NCBI GenBank assembly: GCA_947523045.1
Contig: CANNUR010000124.1
Location: forward strand, 1 to 8,311
Direction: 5' to 3'
Source: an uncultured Prosthecobacter sp.
GTDB lineage: Bacteria; Verrucomicrobiota; Verrucomicrobiia; Verrucomicrobiales; Verrucomicrobiaceae
Length of the DNA: 8,311 bases
This document shows, in pieces, positions 1 to 6,646 of this stretch. The notes under the pieces are model-generated. The model made no database searches and had not been told where the DNA came from. It worked only from the letters and a program-made list of their open reading frames with translations. The position numbers were made by a program, and so were the translations under genes. Positions within the stretch are counted from its first letter, which is position 1. Each line of letters opens with the position of its first letter.

Positions 1-1678
1 TGTGGGCAAGGGCATGAAGAACCCCATCATCGTTGCTGGCAATGACGGCTTTGCTGAGGGCTTGTCGATGGGGGGGGGCGATCGTGTTCCAGCGGGGGAG
101 CCGAATTCGGCGTAAATACTGGGCTTGGAAACGCAGGCAACCGCCGCGCATCTTTGTTGAGTAAGCACGGACGAACAAACGAGCAAGGCCGGCCCGAAGA
201 ACGGCGTGGAGTTCAGGCAACGGCCAAGTGTCGCTGGTGATGTAGTAGAGGTTGTGGTGTGGGTAGAGGTGGCCTTCTTCCAGCACGAGGTTGGCTTCGC
301 CCTTGATGTCGGGGATGAGCAGTTTTGGGCGATGCGTGAGTGATGCGGTGATGCGATCGATGGTCCGATACCAGGTGCCGTTGGTGCGCTGGGCGCAGTG
401 GCGCTTTTGCAGGGTGGTCTGGTGCTGGGTCAGGTAGGCAGCAAAGCGCGGGTAGCGTTCGAACGAGGCGAGAGATCCGTCCTCCTCATAGGGGTTGATG
501 ACCCCAAGGCCGCGCCATTGCACGCTGCCTGTCAGAATGTCTCGCGTGGTTGCCAGAGGTAGCTTGCGTGCGTCTTCGACATCCAGTTCGTCATAGGGGC
601 CGATGAAAACTTTGTCGGCACCCGTGGCCACGCCGATGCCCACCGTGCAGCCTGCTTCCTCCAGTGTTGGGAAAGTTGCTTCAAGACGGCGGACCAATGC
701 GAGGGAAGGCAGGGCATCCGATTCCAGCAGCCAGGGATCTTCGCCCGTTGGGGCATGCGGCAACTCCGTGACTGTGCCATTGAAGCCTGAACAAGGGCCT
801 ACAAGAGTCTTGTAGAGATGGGACAAGGCAGCGGTGGAGATTTCTGGTCGGTGCGCCACACGGGCGGGTTGATTCGCCTGGCCCCGCTGGATCACTGTGA
901 TGGCCGGGTAGGCCACAACTTCCGATTGAAAGGCATCCGTGCCAACCATGTCCACATAGTAGCGGAGCGAGTAGCCCGCAGCGATCATGGCGCGCAATGG
1001 GCCGCCGTAGCGGTTTTTCATCCAGCGGTCCGAGCAAATAAAGCTCATCTGCCCGTTCGGTTTCAACAACTGCAGCGAGTGCTCCATGAAGGGAACATAG
1101 AGGTCCGCCCGGTCAAAAAGGGTTTTGTAGCGCTGCCGGTAAACGGCAAGCACCTTGGCGGGAATGAGTTCCTGTCGAACGTAGGGGGGATTGCCAACGA
1201 TCAGGTCGAAGGATGGCAAGTCCTCCAGGAGAAAATCACCGTTGATGAGCCAGGAGTCGACCAGTGACTGAGCTTCGTTGTCCGAAAAACCTTCTTCCTC
1301 CAGCCTGACGAGCAGTTTGTTGCGCGTGTCATGAAAGGATTCTCGATGGAGTTCAACACCGCGCACGGCGTCCAGCAACTCGCGCGATAGCACTCGCTGA
1401 CGACGGGCAGCCAGGAGGAGGCGGTCAATGGCTGCGAGCAGGAACTCACCGCCGCCAAACGAGGGTTCGAGCAGCCGTCTTTGCCACAGGGGCTGCTCCG
1501 GAGTGTATCCCGTGAGATCGAGCATGAAGTTGACGACCTCCATGCGGGTGAAGATGGCACCGCGCTCGTCCACGGAAGCTGTTTTCAGTTGTTCCAAGGA
1601 GTCGCCCAAAATCTCCTCAACAGGGAACAAATCCCCCATCAGGGATCCGTGTTGAGGTTGGCGAATCTTGGTCGGCAT
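1..1678 (-). CDS. Eco57I/TaqI-like N6-adenine DNA methyltransferase, 3' end missing
   Basis: The frame stays open from an ATG at 1678 to the left edge, giving 559 residues without a stop; the C-terminus is cut off. Read in order: [13 protein letters not shown] (residues 43-55) fits the segment before the SAM pocket; [11 protein letters not shown] (70-80) is SAM motif I; GVEL (107-110) follows as motif II; GNPPY (162-166) is the catalytic motif IV of amino-methylating enzymes. [14 protein letters not shown] (347-360) opens the TaqI-like target-recognition part. By family knowledge it transfers methyl from SAM to adenine N6 in a specific duplex site. Family members such as M.SalI are a little under 600 residues, so only a short tail should be missing. 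The start was chosen because MPTKIRQ leads directly into the conserved region; an in-frame ATG at 1774 and Met14 are alternatives, and no clear ribosome binding site marks any of them. No nuclease domain is visible, so a partner endonuclease may lie left of the window. Third codon positions are mixed (GTT, CGA, GAA, ATT), unlike the pckG and korA genes, which hints at transfer. The exact subtype is not resolved. Confidence 0.9.
   Translation of the reverse strand, partial: MPTKIRQPQHGSLMGDLFPVEEILGDSLEQLKTASVDERGAIFTRMEVVNFMLDLTGYTPEQPLWQRRLLEPSFGGGEFLLAAIDRLLLAARRQRVLSRELLDAVRGVELHRESFHDTRNKLLVRLEEEGFSDNEAQSLVDSWLINGDFLLEDLPSFDLIVGNPPYVRQELIPAKVLAVYRQRYKTLFDRADLYVPFMEHSLQLLKPNGQMSFICSDRWMKNRYGGPLRAMIAAGYSLRYYVDMVGTDAFQSEVVAYPAITVIQRGQANQPARVAHRPEISTAALSHLYKTLVGPCSGFNGTVTELPHAPTGEDPWLLESDALPSLALVRRLEATFPTLEEAGCTVGIGVATGADKVFIGPYDELDVEDARKLPLATTRDILTGSVQWRGLGVINPYEEDGSLASFERYPRFAAYLTQHQTTLQKRHCAQRTNGTWYRTIDRITASLTHRPKLLIPDIKGEANLVLEEGHLYPHHNLYYITSDTWPLPELHAVLRAGLARLFVRAYSTKMRGGCLRFQAQYLRRIRLPRWNTIAPPHRQALSKAVIASNDDGVLHALAH
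70..78. repeat. G9 mononucleotide tract inside the methyltransferase gene
   Basis: Nine consecutive G on the plus strand are read as C9 in the methyltransferase, spanning codons 534-537 (Ala-Pro-Pro-His). The frame reads sensibly on both sides, so the gene is intact here as sequenced. Tracts of this kind can slip during replication and would shift the C-terminal frame. Whether this one varies cannot be seen from a single sequence. Confidence 0.6.
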
Positions 1679-1712
1679 GAGCGGTATGGGGAACTGTGGA
1701 ATGCATCCCGGT

Positions 1713-1731
1713 GAACTCAAGCAGTGAGTTC
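1713..1731. repeat. 7-bp inverted repeat upstream of the methyltransferase start
   Basis: The arms GAACTCA (1713-1719) and TGAGTTC (1725-1731) are perfect inverted complements around the 5-base loop AGCAG, with a possible extra T-G pair outside. The element ends 35 bases upstream of the methyltransferase ATG on the minus strand. There it could act as an operator or as a hairpin in the leader. It lacks a T tract, so it is not a typical terminator. Its function is inferred only from position. Confidence 0.4.
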
Positions 1732-1813
1732 GGGGAAGGGAAGTCCGTGTCGCCGTGGCTTCAAGAAGGTGCATCCGCCTGGTGCCACCATGTGACCCGT
1801 CCTCGGTGGCGCG

Positions 1814-1832
1814 GATTGGTTTCCAACCGATC
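1814..1832. repeat. 8-bp inverted repeat with a 3-base loop
   Basis: GATTGGTT (1814-1821) and AACCGATC (1825-1832) can pair around TCC, with one T-G pair among eight. No T run follows on either side, so a terminator role is not supported. It lies in the gene-free spacer about 95 bases before the 21-base array. No function is assigned. Confidence 0.35.
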
Positions 1833-1927
1833 GTACTGCGGTTCAGGATTATTTGGGTCGGTCACTGCCCCGTGCAGGGGGCGGAGCAACGTGCTCGGCG
1901 GGTTAGACACGCGGTGAAGCCCGTAAA

Positions 1928-2074
1928 TCGGCAGGATTGGCCCGCGTGTCGGCAGGACAAAGGCGTGTGTCGGCAGGACAAGGGCGTGTGTCGGCAGGAC
2001 AAGGGCGTGTGTCGGCAGGACAAAGGCGCGTGTCGGCAGGACAAGGGCGTGTGTCGGCAGGATTGACCCGGGCA
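1928..2074. repeat. Tandem array of seven contiguous 21-base units
   Basis: Seven units start at 1928, 1949, 1970, 1991, 2012, 2033 and 2054, all beginning TCGGCAGGA. The five inner units are nearly identical: units 3, 4 and 6 match exactly, unit 2 differs by one base (AAA for AAG), and unit 5 has that change plus GCGTG for GTGTG at its end. The first and last units differ from the inner ones after the ninth base but resemble each other there (ATTGGCCCG and ATTGACCCG follow TCGGCAGG). There are no spacers, so this is not a CRISPR. Because 21 is a multiple of three, every frame encodes a seven-residue repeat (for example CRQDKGV on the plus strand), but no start, binding site or homology supports translation. 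The 21-base period is about two helical turns, so a protein bound to each unit would sit on one DNA face. The role is unknown. Confidence 0.9.
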
Positions 2075-2154
2075 GAGACTGCTCATGGGAGAATGGCGGC
2101 CTCGTTGTTGAGGCGGATGAGGCTTCGCAGGCAGGAGGTCTTGTCGGGTGGTGG

Positions 2155-2169
2155 CTGAGACCGACTCAG
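2155..2169. repeat. Short inverted repeat just upstream of the -35 box
   Basis: CTGAG (2155-2159) and CTCAG (2165-2169) are perfect inverted complements around ACCGA. The element ends eight bases before the proposed -35 box of the gene starting at 2216, a position where an activator could bind. Five-base arms occur often by chance, so this is weak. Confidence 0.25.
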
Positions 2170-2177
2170 GAATGCCA

Positions 2178-2207
2178 TTGCCAGAAAGGCTGAGGTATCG
2201 CTATAAA
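2178..2207 (+). promoter_or_regulatory. Sigma-70-like promoter of the GYF_2-DUF898 gene, probably giving a leaderless mRNA
   Basis: TTGCCA (2178-2183) matches the -35 consensus at five of six positions. After an 18-base spacer, TATAAA (2202-2207) matches the -10 box at five of six. Only eight bases separate the -10 box from the ATG at 2216, so transcription would be expected to begin at about 2214-2216, on or next to the start codon. No Shine-Dalgarno sequence lies at normal spacing; the only purine-rich bases (GAGG, 2192-2195) are too far upstream and inside the promoter spacer. Confidence 0.6.
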
Positions 2208-2215
2208 TCCTTTTT

Positions 2216-3532
2216 ATGGAAAAATGGTTTTATACCACCAATGGCGAGCAGACCGGTCCGGTGACTGCCGAAGCCCTGCGTGATTTGGAAACCCAGGGTG
2301 TGCTGAACAGCGCCTCGCTGGTCTGGTGCCAGGATCTGCCGGCGTGGACGCCGCTGGGGCTGGTGCCGGCACACCTGTTGCCGGGTGGGGTGGCGGCGGC
2401 AGCCGTCGCACCGGCCGTGAGTGGCGGGCCGGAACAGGCCTATGACTTTGAGTTCCGCGGTCGCGCGGGCGAGTTCTTCCGCATCTGGATCGTCAACGTT
2501 GTGCTGACGGTGCTGACGTTCGGCATCTACGCCGCCTGGGCCAAGGTGCGCACGCGGCGCTATTTCCACGGCAACACCCTGCTCGACGGCAAGCCCTTCG
2601 ATTTCACCGCGAACCCGATCGCCATCCTCAAGGGGAACCTCATCTTCGGCGGCCTGTTCATCCTGTACAGCGTTGCCGGCGCGGTCTTCCCGCCGCTGGC
2701 GATCGCGGTGATACTCCTCATCGCAGCGCTGGCCCCCTGGCTCATCCACAAGGCGATGCGCTTTCGCGCCCATCACACCGTGCACCGCAATGTCCGCTTT
2801 GGCTTTCGCGGCACGACGGGCGAAGCTTACGCGGTGTTTTTTGGCTGGCCGATCCTGGTCGCTTTGACGCTCGGCATTCTCGGGCCCTACGTGCAGTTTC
2901 GGCAGCGGAAGTACTTCCTCGGCAACCTTGGCTGGGGGAAGGCGGAGGCGGCGATGCGAGGCAGCGCTGGGTTCTTTTACAAGACCTTCCTGAAGATCGT
3001 TGGCATGCTTGTGCTGGTGGCCCTGCTGGCCAGTCTGGCCGTGCCGACGCTGAACCTGATGAACCGCCAAGATGAGGCGCCAGCGGTCCAGGTGGAGTCG
3101 AACGCACCCGCCGATCCAGATGCAACGGACCCGACTGTCGAGCGGAAAAAGCTGTCCCCCGGCATGGAGGCGGTGGTCATCGTTGCCGGTCTCGGCGGCT
3201 ATCTTTTCATGTTCTTCGTCTTCATCTACTACCAGGTGCGCACGCAGAACTACTGCCTCAACACGACCCACTGGGGCGAGGTCGGACGACTCGAATCCCG
3301 GGTGCGGGTGCGCGACCTGATGTGGCTCTACTTCAGCAACGGCCTCGCCGTGCTGCTGTCGCTCGGCCTGCTCATTCCCTGGGTGAAGATCCGCATGGCG
3401 CGCTACCGCGCGCAGCGCACGCGCTTCCTCTGCGCCGGCAGCCTGGATGCCGTGACGGCCGGTGTTGTTGCCGAGGAATCGGCGATGGGCGATGCCGGGG
3501 CGGATGTGTTCGACTTTGACATCGGCTTCTGA
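2216..3532 (+). CDS. GYF_2 domain-DUF898 (YjgN-like) multi-pass membrane protein
   Basis: The 438-residue product begins with a GYF_2 domain at about residues 1-55: KWFYTTNGEQTGPVT, then L-W-C-Q-D-L-P-A-W-T-P-L. Such domains are thought to bind peptides. After an Ala/Val/Pro-rich linker (about 56-75), the DUF898 region (about 78-405) has several hydrophobic segments, near residues 91-109, 141-176, 205-224, 258-280, 318-339 and 368-390. It therefore sits in the cytoplasmic membrane. A basic-aromatic motif recurs after four of the segments: KVRTRRYFHGN (110-120), QFRQRKYFLGN (227-237), QVRTQNYCLNT (340-350) and KIRMARYRAQR (391-401), suggesting internal duplication. A polar stretch with many Asp, Glu and Pro lies at 283-316. 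The family has no established biochemical function; E. coli YjgN is its namesake. The ATG at 2216 places the GYF_2 motif right at the N-terminus, which supports this start. The gene lies 11 bases before an M48 peptidase gene, so the two are probably co-transcribed. Confidence 0.9.
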   Translation: MEKWFYTTNGEQTGPVTAEALRDLETQGVLNSASLVWCQDLPAWTPLGLVPAHLLPGGVAAAAVAPAVSGGPEQAYDFEFRGRAGEFFRIWIVNVVLTVLTFGIYAAWAKVRTRRYFHGNTLLDGKPFDFTANPIAILKGNLIFGGLFILYSVAGAVFPPLAIAVILLIAALAPWLIHKAMRFRAHHTVHRNVRFGFRGTTGEAYAVFFGWPILVALTLGILGPYVQFRQRKYFLGNLGWGKAEAAMRGSAGFFYKTFLKIVGMLVLVALLASLAVPTLNLMNRQDEAPAVQVESNAPADPDATDPTVERKKLSPGMEAVVIVAGLGGYLFMFFVFIYYQVRTQNYCLNTTHWGEVGRLESRVRVRDLMWLYFSNGLAVLLSLGLLIPWVKIRMARYRAQRTRFLCAGSLDAVTAGVVAEESAMGDAGADVFDFDIGF

Positions 3533-3543
3533 ACCGCGCGATC

Positions 3544-4572
3544 ATGCTCCTCGACGGCACCTACTACCCGCCCGCTTCGTCCTGCGCTGTCGCGGTCGTG
3601 CTGCGCTTGGGCGACACCGAGCTGGCGGTGACTGGCGAGGGCGTGCAACGCGTCGAGCGACTGGCCGACTGTCCGCTGTCGGAACCGCTCGGGAGCATGG
3701 CCCGGCATTTCACGCTGCCCGACGGCGCCCGCATCGAGGTGACCGAGGTGGCAGCGCTGGCTGCTTGGGAAAAGCAGCAGCGGCGCAGCTCCGGCCTGCA
3801 CTGGGTGCACACTTTGGAGTCGCGCTGGCGCTGGGTGGCGGCCGCGGTGCTGTTTCTGCTGGCCACGATGGCGGTGCTTTATCTGTGGGCACTGCCGGCG
3901 GCGGCCAAGCAGATCGCCCTGCGCCTGCCACAGGAGGTGGCGCGCCTGGCGACCGAGCAGGCGATGCTGGCCTTTGAGACGCTGTTCGATTTTGAGGCCA
4001 GCGAGCTGCCCGAGGCGCGGCGCGAGGCGATCGCCGCGCAGTTTGCACGCATGGCCGACGCCATGGATCCCGACAGCGGGCGCGACTACCGGCTGAAGTT
4101 TTTTCATGCGCCCTTTCCCAATGCCTTCGCCCTGCCTGACGGCCTGGTCTGCGTCACCGATGAACTCGTCGAGCAGGCGGAGCACGATCATGAAATCTTC
4201 GGGGTGCTCGCCCATGAAATCGTCCACGTGCGCGAACAGCACGGCCTGCGCAACGTGCTGCAGAACTCGGCGGTCTTTCTGATCTGGACGCTGATGACCG
4301 GCGATGTCTCCACCGTCGCCGGCATGGGCTCGGCGCTGCCGGCGCTGCTGGCCCAGAGCGGTTACTCGCGTGCCTTTGAGCGTGAGGCGGACCTGGGCGC
4401 GGCGGATTACCTGATCGCGCAGGGGTGGGGTGTGGCGCCGCTGAGCAATCTTCTCCAGCGCATTGATCCCGAGGGCTTTGACCTGGGGAAAACCGGCGAG
4501 GCCTTTTCCACCCACCCGCTCACCGCCGAACGCATCAAGGCTCTGGAAGCCCGTGAGGCGGCGGCGAAGTGA
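3544..4572 (+). CDS. Membrane-anchored M48 family zinc metallopeptidase
   Basis: The protein has 342 residues. Residues 1 to about 85 form a non-catalytic N-terminal domain resembling the domain (DUF7092) often found before M48 peptidases. A single hydrophobic segment (about 97-119) anchors it in the membrane. The catalytic part follows: NAFALPDGLVCVTDELV (193-209), the zinc-binding HEIVH (224-228) in GVLAHEIVHVREQHG, FEREAD (278-283) supplying the expected third zinc ligand, probably E279, and STHPLTAERI (322-331), typical of the M48 C-terminus. All key residues are present, so it should be an active endopeptidase cutting membrane or envelope proteins; the real substrate is unknown. It lacks the TPR tail of BepA-type enzymes and is not the multi-pass HtpX type. 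No clear ribosome binding site precedes the ATG, but translation may be coupled to the DUF898 gene 11 bases upstream. That pairing suggests the two proteins act together. Confidence 0.93.
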   Translation: MLLDGTYYPPASSCAVAVVLRLGDTELAVTGEGVQRVERLADCPLSEPLGSMARHFTLPDGARIEVTEVAALAAWEKQQRRSSGLHWVHTLESRWRWVAAAVLFLLATMAVLYLWALPAAAKQIALRLPQEVARLATEQAMLAFETLFDFEASELPEARREAIAAQFARMADAMDPDSGRDYRLKFFHAPFPNAFALPDGLVCVTDELVEQAEHDHEIFGVLAHEIVHVREQHGLRNVLQNSAVFLIWTLMTGDVSTVAGMGSALPALLAQSGYSRAFEREADLGAADYLIAQGWGVAPLSNLLQRIDPEGFDLGKTGEAFSTHPLTAERIKALEAREAAAK

Positions 4573-4599
4573 GGGGCGGCGGGCGCGGATTTACATCCG
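4573..4599. other. Convergent gene junction with a small hairpin over the pckG stop
   Basis: Only 18 bases separate the stop of the M48 gene from the stop of pckG on the other strand. CGGAT (4586-4590) and ATCCG (4595-4599) pair perfectly around TTAC and overlap the last pckG codons. The stem is just five pairs and no T run follows in either direction, so it is at best a weak bidirectional terminator. Transcripts from the two sides may overlap here. Confidence 0.3.
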
Positions 4600-6417
4600 G
4601 CAGATGAGCAGCTCGCGCTCGTAGATCAGCTCCTTGGGCAGGTGCGTCTTGAGGTCGATGAAGAGTTCCTCGTGCGAGAGTACTTCCTGGCGCCAGGCCT
4701 CGCGGTCGAAGCGCTGCAGTTCGTCGAAGGCCGCCTTGCTGAAGTTGAGGCCGGTCCAGTCGATGTCTTCGTAGTGCGGCATCCAGCCGGCCGGTGTCTC
4801 CTTGGCGAGGGCGCGGCCGCTGCAGCGTTCAACGATCCACTGCAGCACGCGCATGTTGTCGCCAAAGCCCGGCCACAGGAAGTTGCCGTCGGCATCCTTG
4901 CGGAACCAGTTCACGTGGAAGATGCGGGGCGTCTCGGTGAGGCGGCGCTGCATGGACAGCCAGTGGCGGAAGTAGTCGCCCATGTGGTAGCCGCAGAAGG
5001 GCAGCATGGCCATGGGGTCGCGTCGTACCTTGCCGATGGTGCCGGCGGCGGCGGCGGTCATTTCACTGCCCATGGTGGCGCCCATGTACACGCCGGAGCT
5101 CCAGTTGAAGGCCTGATAGACAAGCGGCATGGTCGAGGCGCGGCGTCCTCCGAAGATGATGCCGGAGATCGGCACGCCCTCGGGCTTTTCCCAGTCGGGA
5201 TCGATGGTCGGACACTGCCCTGCCGGGGCGGTGAAGCGCGAGTTTGCGTGCGCGGCCTTGACTCCCTTTTCGCGGGCGATCTCCGGTGTCCACTGGTTGC
5301 CCTGCCAGTCAATGCACTTGGCCGGCGGCTTCTCGGTCATGCCTTCCCACCAGACGCCGCCGTCGGGGGTGAGGGCGACGTTGGTGAAGATGGTGTTGCG
5401 CGCCAGCGCCTTCATGGCGCTTGGATTGGTGTGCTCGCTGGTGCCAGGGGCGACGCCGAAGTAGCCGGCCTCAGGGTTGATGGCGTACAGGCGGCCATCG
5501 GGGCCGGGTTTGAGCCAGGCGATGTCGTCGCCGACGGTCGACACCTTCCAGCCCTGTTTCTGGTGGTGCTCCGGCGGGATGAGCATGGCGAAGTTGGTCT
5601 TGCCGCAGGCGGAGGGGAAGGCGGCGGCGACGTAGGTCTTTTCGCCCTTCGGATTTTCGACGCCGAGGATGAGCATGTGCTCGGCCAGCCAGCCCTCGTC
5701 GCGTGCCATGGCGGAGGCGATGCGCAGGGCGAAGCATTTTTTGCCGAGCAGGGCATTGCCGCCGTAGCCGGAGCCGTAGCTCCAAATCTCGCGGGTTTCC
5801 GGGAAGTGAACGATGTACTTCTCCTTGTTGCAGGGCCAGGGCACGTCCTTCTGGCCCTTCTTCAGCGGCGCGCCGACCGTATGCATGCAGGGCACGACAC
5901 GCTTCTTGGTGGTGTCGATCAGGTGGAAGATCTTTTTGCCGATGCGCGCCATGATGCGCATGCTGACGACCACGTAGGGCGAGTCGGTGAGCTGCACGCC
6001 GATCTGCGCCATCGGCGAGTCGGGCGGGCCCATGCTGAAGGCGAGCACGTACATCGTGCGGCCGCGCATGCAGCCGTTGAACAGGCCGCGCAGCTTCGCC
6101 TTCATCTCGAAGGGGTTCATCCAGTTGTTTGTCGGTCCGGCGCCGTCCTGGGCCTGCGAGCAGATGAAGGTGCGGTCCTCGACGCGGGCGACGTCGCTGA
6201 CATCGGAGCGGGCGAGGAAGCAGCCGGGCCACTTCTTGGCGTTGAGGCGGGTGAAGGTGCCGGCGTCGACCAACTGGTCGCAGAGGCGGTCATACTCGGC
6301 CTTGCTGCCGTCGACCCAGTGGATGTGGTCGGGTTTGCAGAGGGCGGCCATCTTTTTCACCCAGCGCAGCAGGTGGACGTTTTTGCTCAGCGGTTTGGAG
6401 GCGGACTTCGTGGGCAT
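4591..6417 (-). CDS. pckG: Phosphoenolpyruvate carboxykinase (GTP)
   Basis: The product is a complete 608-residue enzyme, normal for the GTP-dependent family (about 600). It interconverts oxaloacetate + GTP and PEP + GDP + CO2 in the cytoplasm, the entry step of gluconeogenesis. The family signature [12 protein letters not shown] spans residues 267-278 and contains the P-loop and the reactive Cys271. Other conserved elements are RVEDRTF (78-84), [20 protein letters not shown] (216-235) with the metal and substrate ligands, AEHMLILG (245-252), the kinase-2 loop VGDDIAW (295-301), and NWFRKD to FLWPGFGDN (503-521), which carries the guanine-stacking aromatics. No key residue is missing. MPTKSASK is the likely start because the family-like sequence NVHLLRWV begins soon after; no Shine-Dalgarno is evident. 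Third positions are strongly G/C, as in korA. The gene converges with the M48 gene and diverges from the 2-oxoacid oxidoreductase gene, with which it may share a control region. Confidence 0.97.
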   Translation of the reverse strand: MPTKSASKPLSKNVHLLRWVKKMAALCKPDHIHWVDGSKAEYDRLCDQLVDAGTFTRLNAKKWPGCFLARSDVSDVARVEDRTFICSQAQDGAGPTNNWMNPFEMKAKLRGLFNGCMRGRTMYVLAFSMGPPDSPMAQIGVQLTDSPYVVVSMRIMARIGKKIFHLIDTTKKRVVPCMHTVGAPLKKGQKDVPWPCNKEKYIVHFPETREIWSYGSGYGGNALLGKKCFALRIASAMARDEGWLAEHMLILGVENPKGEKTYVAAAFPSACGKTNFAMLIPPEHHQKQGWKVSTVGDDIAWLKPGPDGRLYAINPEAGYFGVAPGTSEHTNPSAMKALARNTIFTNVALTPDGGVWWEGMTEKPPAKCIDWQGNQWTPEIAREKGVKAAHANSRFTAPAGQCPTIDPDWEKPEGVPISGIIFGGRRASTMPLVYQAFNWSSGVYMGATMGSEMTAAAAGTIGKVRRDPMAMLPFCGYHMGDYFRHWLSMQRRLTETPRIFHVNWFRKDADGNFLWPGFGDNMRVLQWIVERCSGRALAKETPAGWMPHYEDIDWTGLNFSKAAFDELQRFDREAWRQEVLSHEELFIDLKTHLPKELIYERELLICRM

Positions 6418-6646
6418 CGTTCGTGGGAGGGTGGTTGCGGGCAGCTACGCGGCTTTCGTGCCAGTTGTCGAGCGCACTTGCCCCACCAATCTTGGCGGTT
6501 TGGCCCGCATCTTGTCCAGCCGCAAAGCGGTCCCCGGCAAATCCCGCGGCGGGTGCGAGGATTGACTTGACCGCAGGGGCGGCGCGGCTACTTGCGAGAA
6601 ACCGGAAAAACAGCGGCCCGACCGGCCGTTGGTTCGGCTTCCCTCC
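6418..6646. promoter_or_regulatory. Divergent control region between pckG and the korA-like gene
   Basis: This 229-base spacer must hold the 5' regions of both divergent genes. I see no gene in it and no strong promoter on the pckG strand. On the plus strand the repeat TTGACTTGAC (6562-6571) offers two overlapping -35-like boxes. The bases at -10 distance (GCTACT, 6587-6592) match the consensus poorly. No recognisable operator of a known regulator was found. Confidence 0.5.
6562..6592 (+). promoter_or_regulatory. Possible promoter of the korA-like gene
   Basis: TTGACT (6562-6567) matches five of six -35 positions. GCTACT (6587-6592) follows after 19 bases but matches only three of six -10 positions. 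Transcription would then begin near 6599, leaving a leader of about 48 bases without an obvious Shine-Dalgarno. The -35 box is convincing; the -10 box is not. Confidence 0.25.

Larger units (their letters stand above)
1679..2215. other. Gene-free spacer between divergently transcribed methyltransferase and GYF_2-DUF898 genes
   Basis: This 537-base stretch has no credible gene. Its short open frames consist mostly of the translated 21-base array or lack any recognisable protein features. It should contain the methyltransferase promoter on the minus strand, but I see no convincing -35/-10 pair for it. On the plus strand it holds a good promoter for the gene starting at 2216. It also carries inverted repeats near 1713, 1814 and 2155 and the array at 1928-2074. 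The rest shows nothing I can name. Confidence 0.7.

Noticed and set aside
818..1267. 149-codon plus-strand open frame
   Set aside because: It lies opposite the methyltransferase catalytic region (NPPY at residues 163-166) and has no family-like sequence of its own.
1..1678. BREX PglX or a fused type IIG restriction-methylation enzyme
   Set aside because: The visible 559 residues begin almost directly with the methyltransferase core; no N-terminal nuclease motif is seen, and the length is well short of PglX. The missing C-terminus leaves some doubt.
1755..2066. Protein with CRQDKGV heptapeptide repeats (and the SCRHTPL version on the other strand)
   Set aside because: Any repeat with a period divisible by three gives open frames. 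There is no ribosome binding site or upstream domain, and the frame ends in the last unit.
1928..2074. CRISPR array
   Set aside because: The units are contiguous with no spacers, the period is only 21 bases, and no cas gene is nearby.
2201..4515. Long minus-strand open frames (356 and 370 codons) opposite the DUF898 and M48 genes
   Set aside because: Their translations are Arg/His/Gln-rich with no recognisable domain; the plus-strand genes carry clear family motifs.
4586..4599. Rho-independent terminator between the M48 gene and pckG
   Set aside because: The stem has only five base pairs and no T tract on either side, and it overlaps pckG codons.
4642..6570. 642-codon open frame on the plus strand opposite pckG
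   Set aside because: It is the mirror of a strongly G/C-third-position gene. Its translation is Val/Ala/Gly/His-rich without any domain, while the other strand encodes a perfect PEP carboxykinase.
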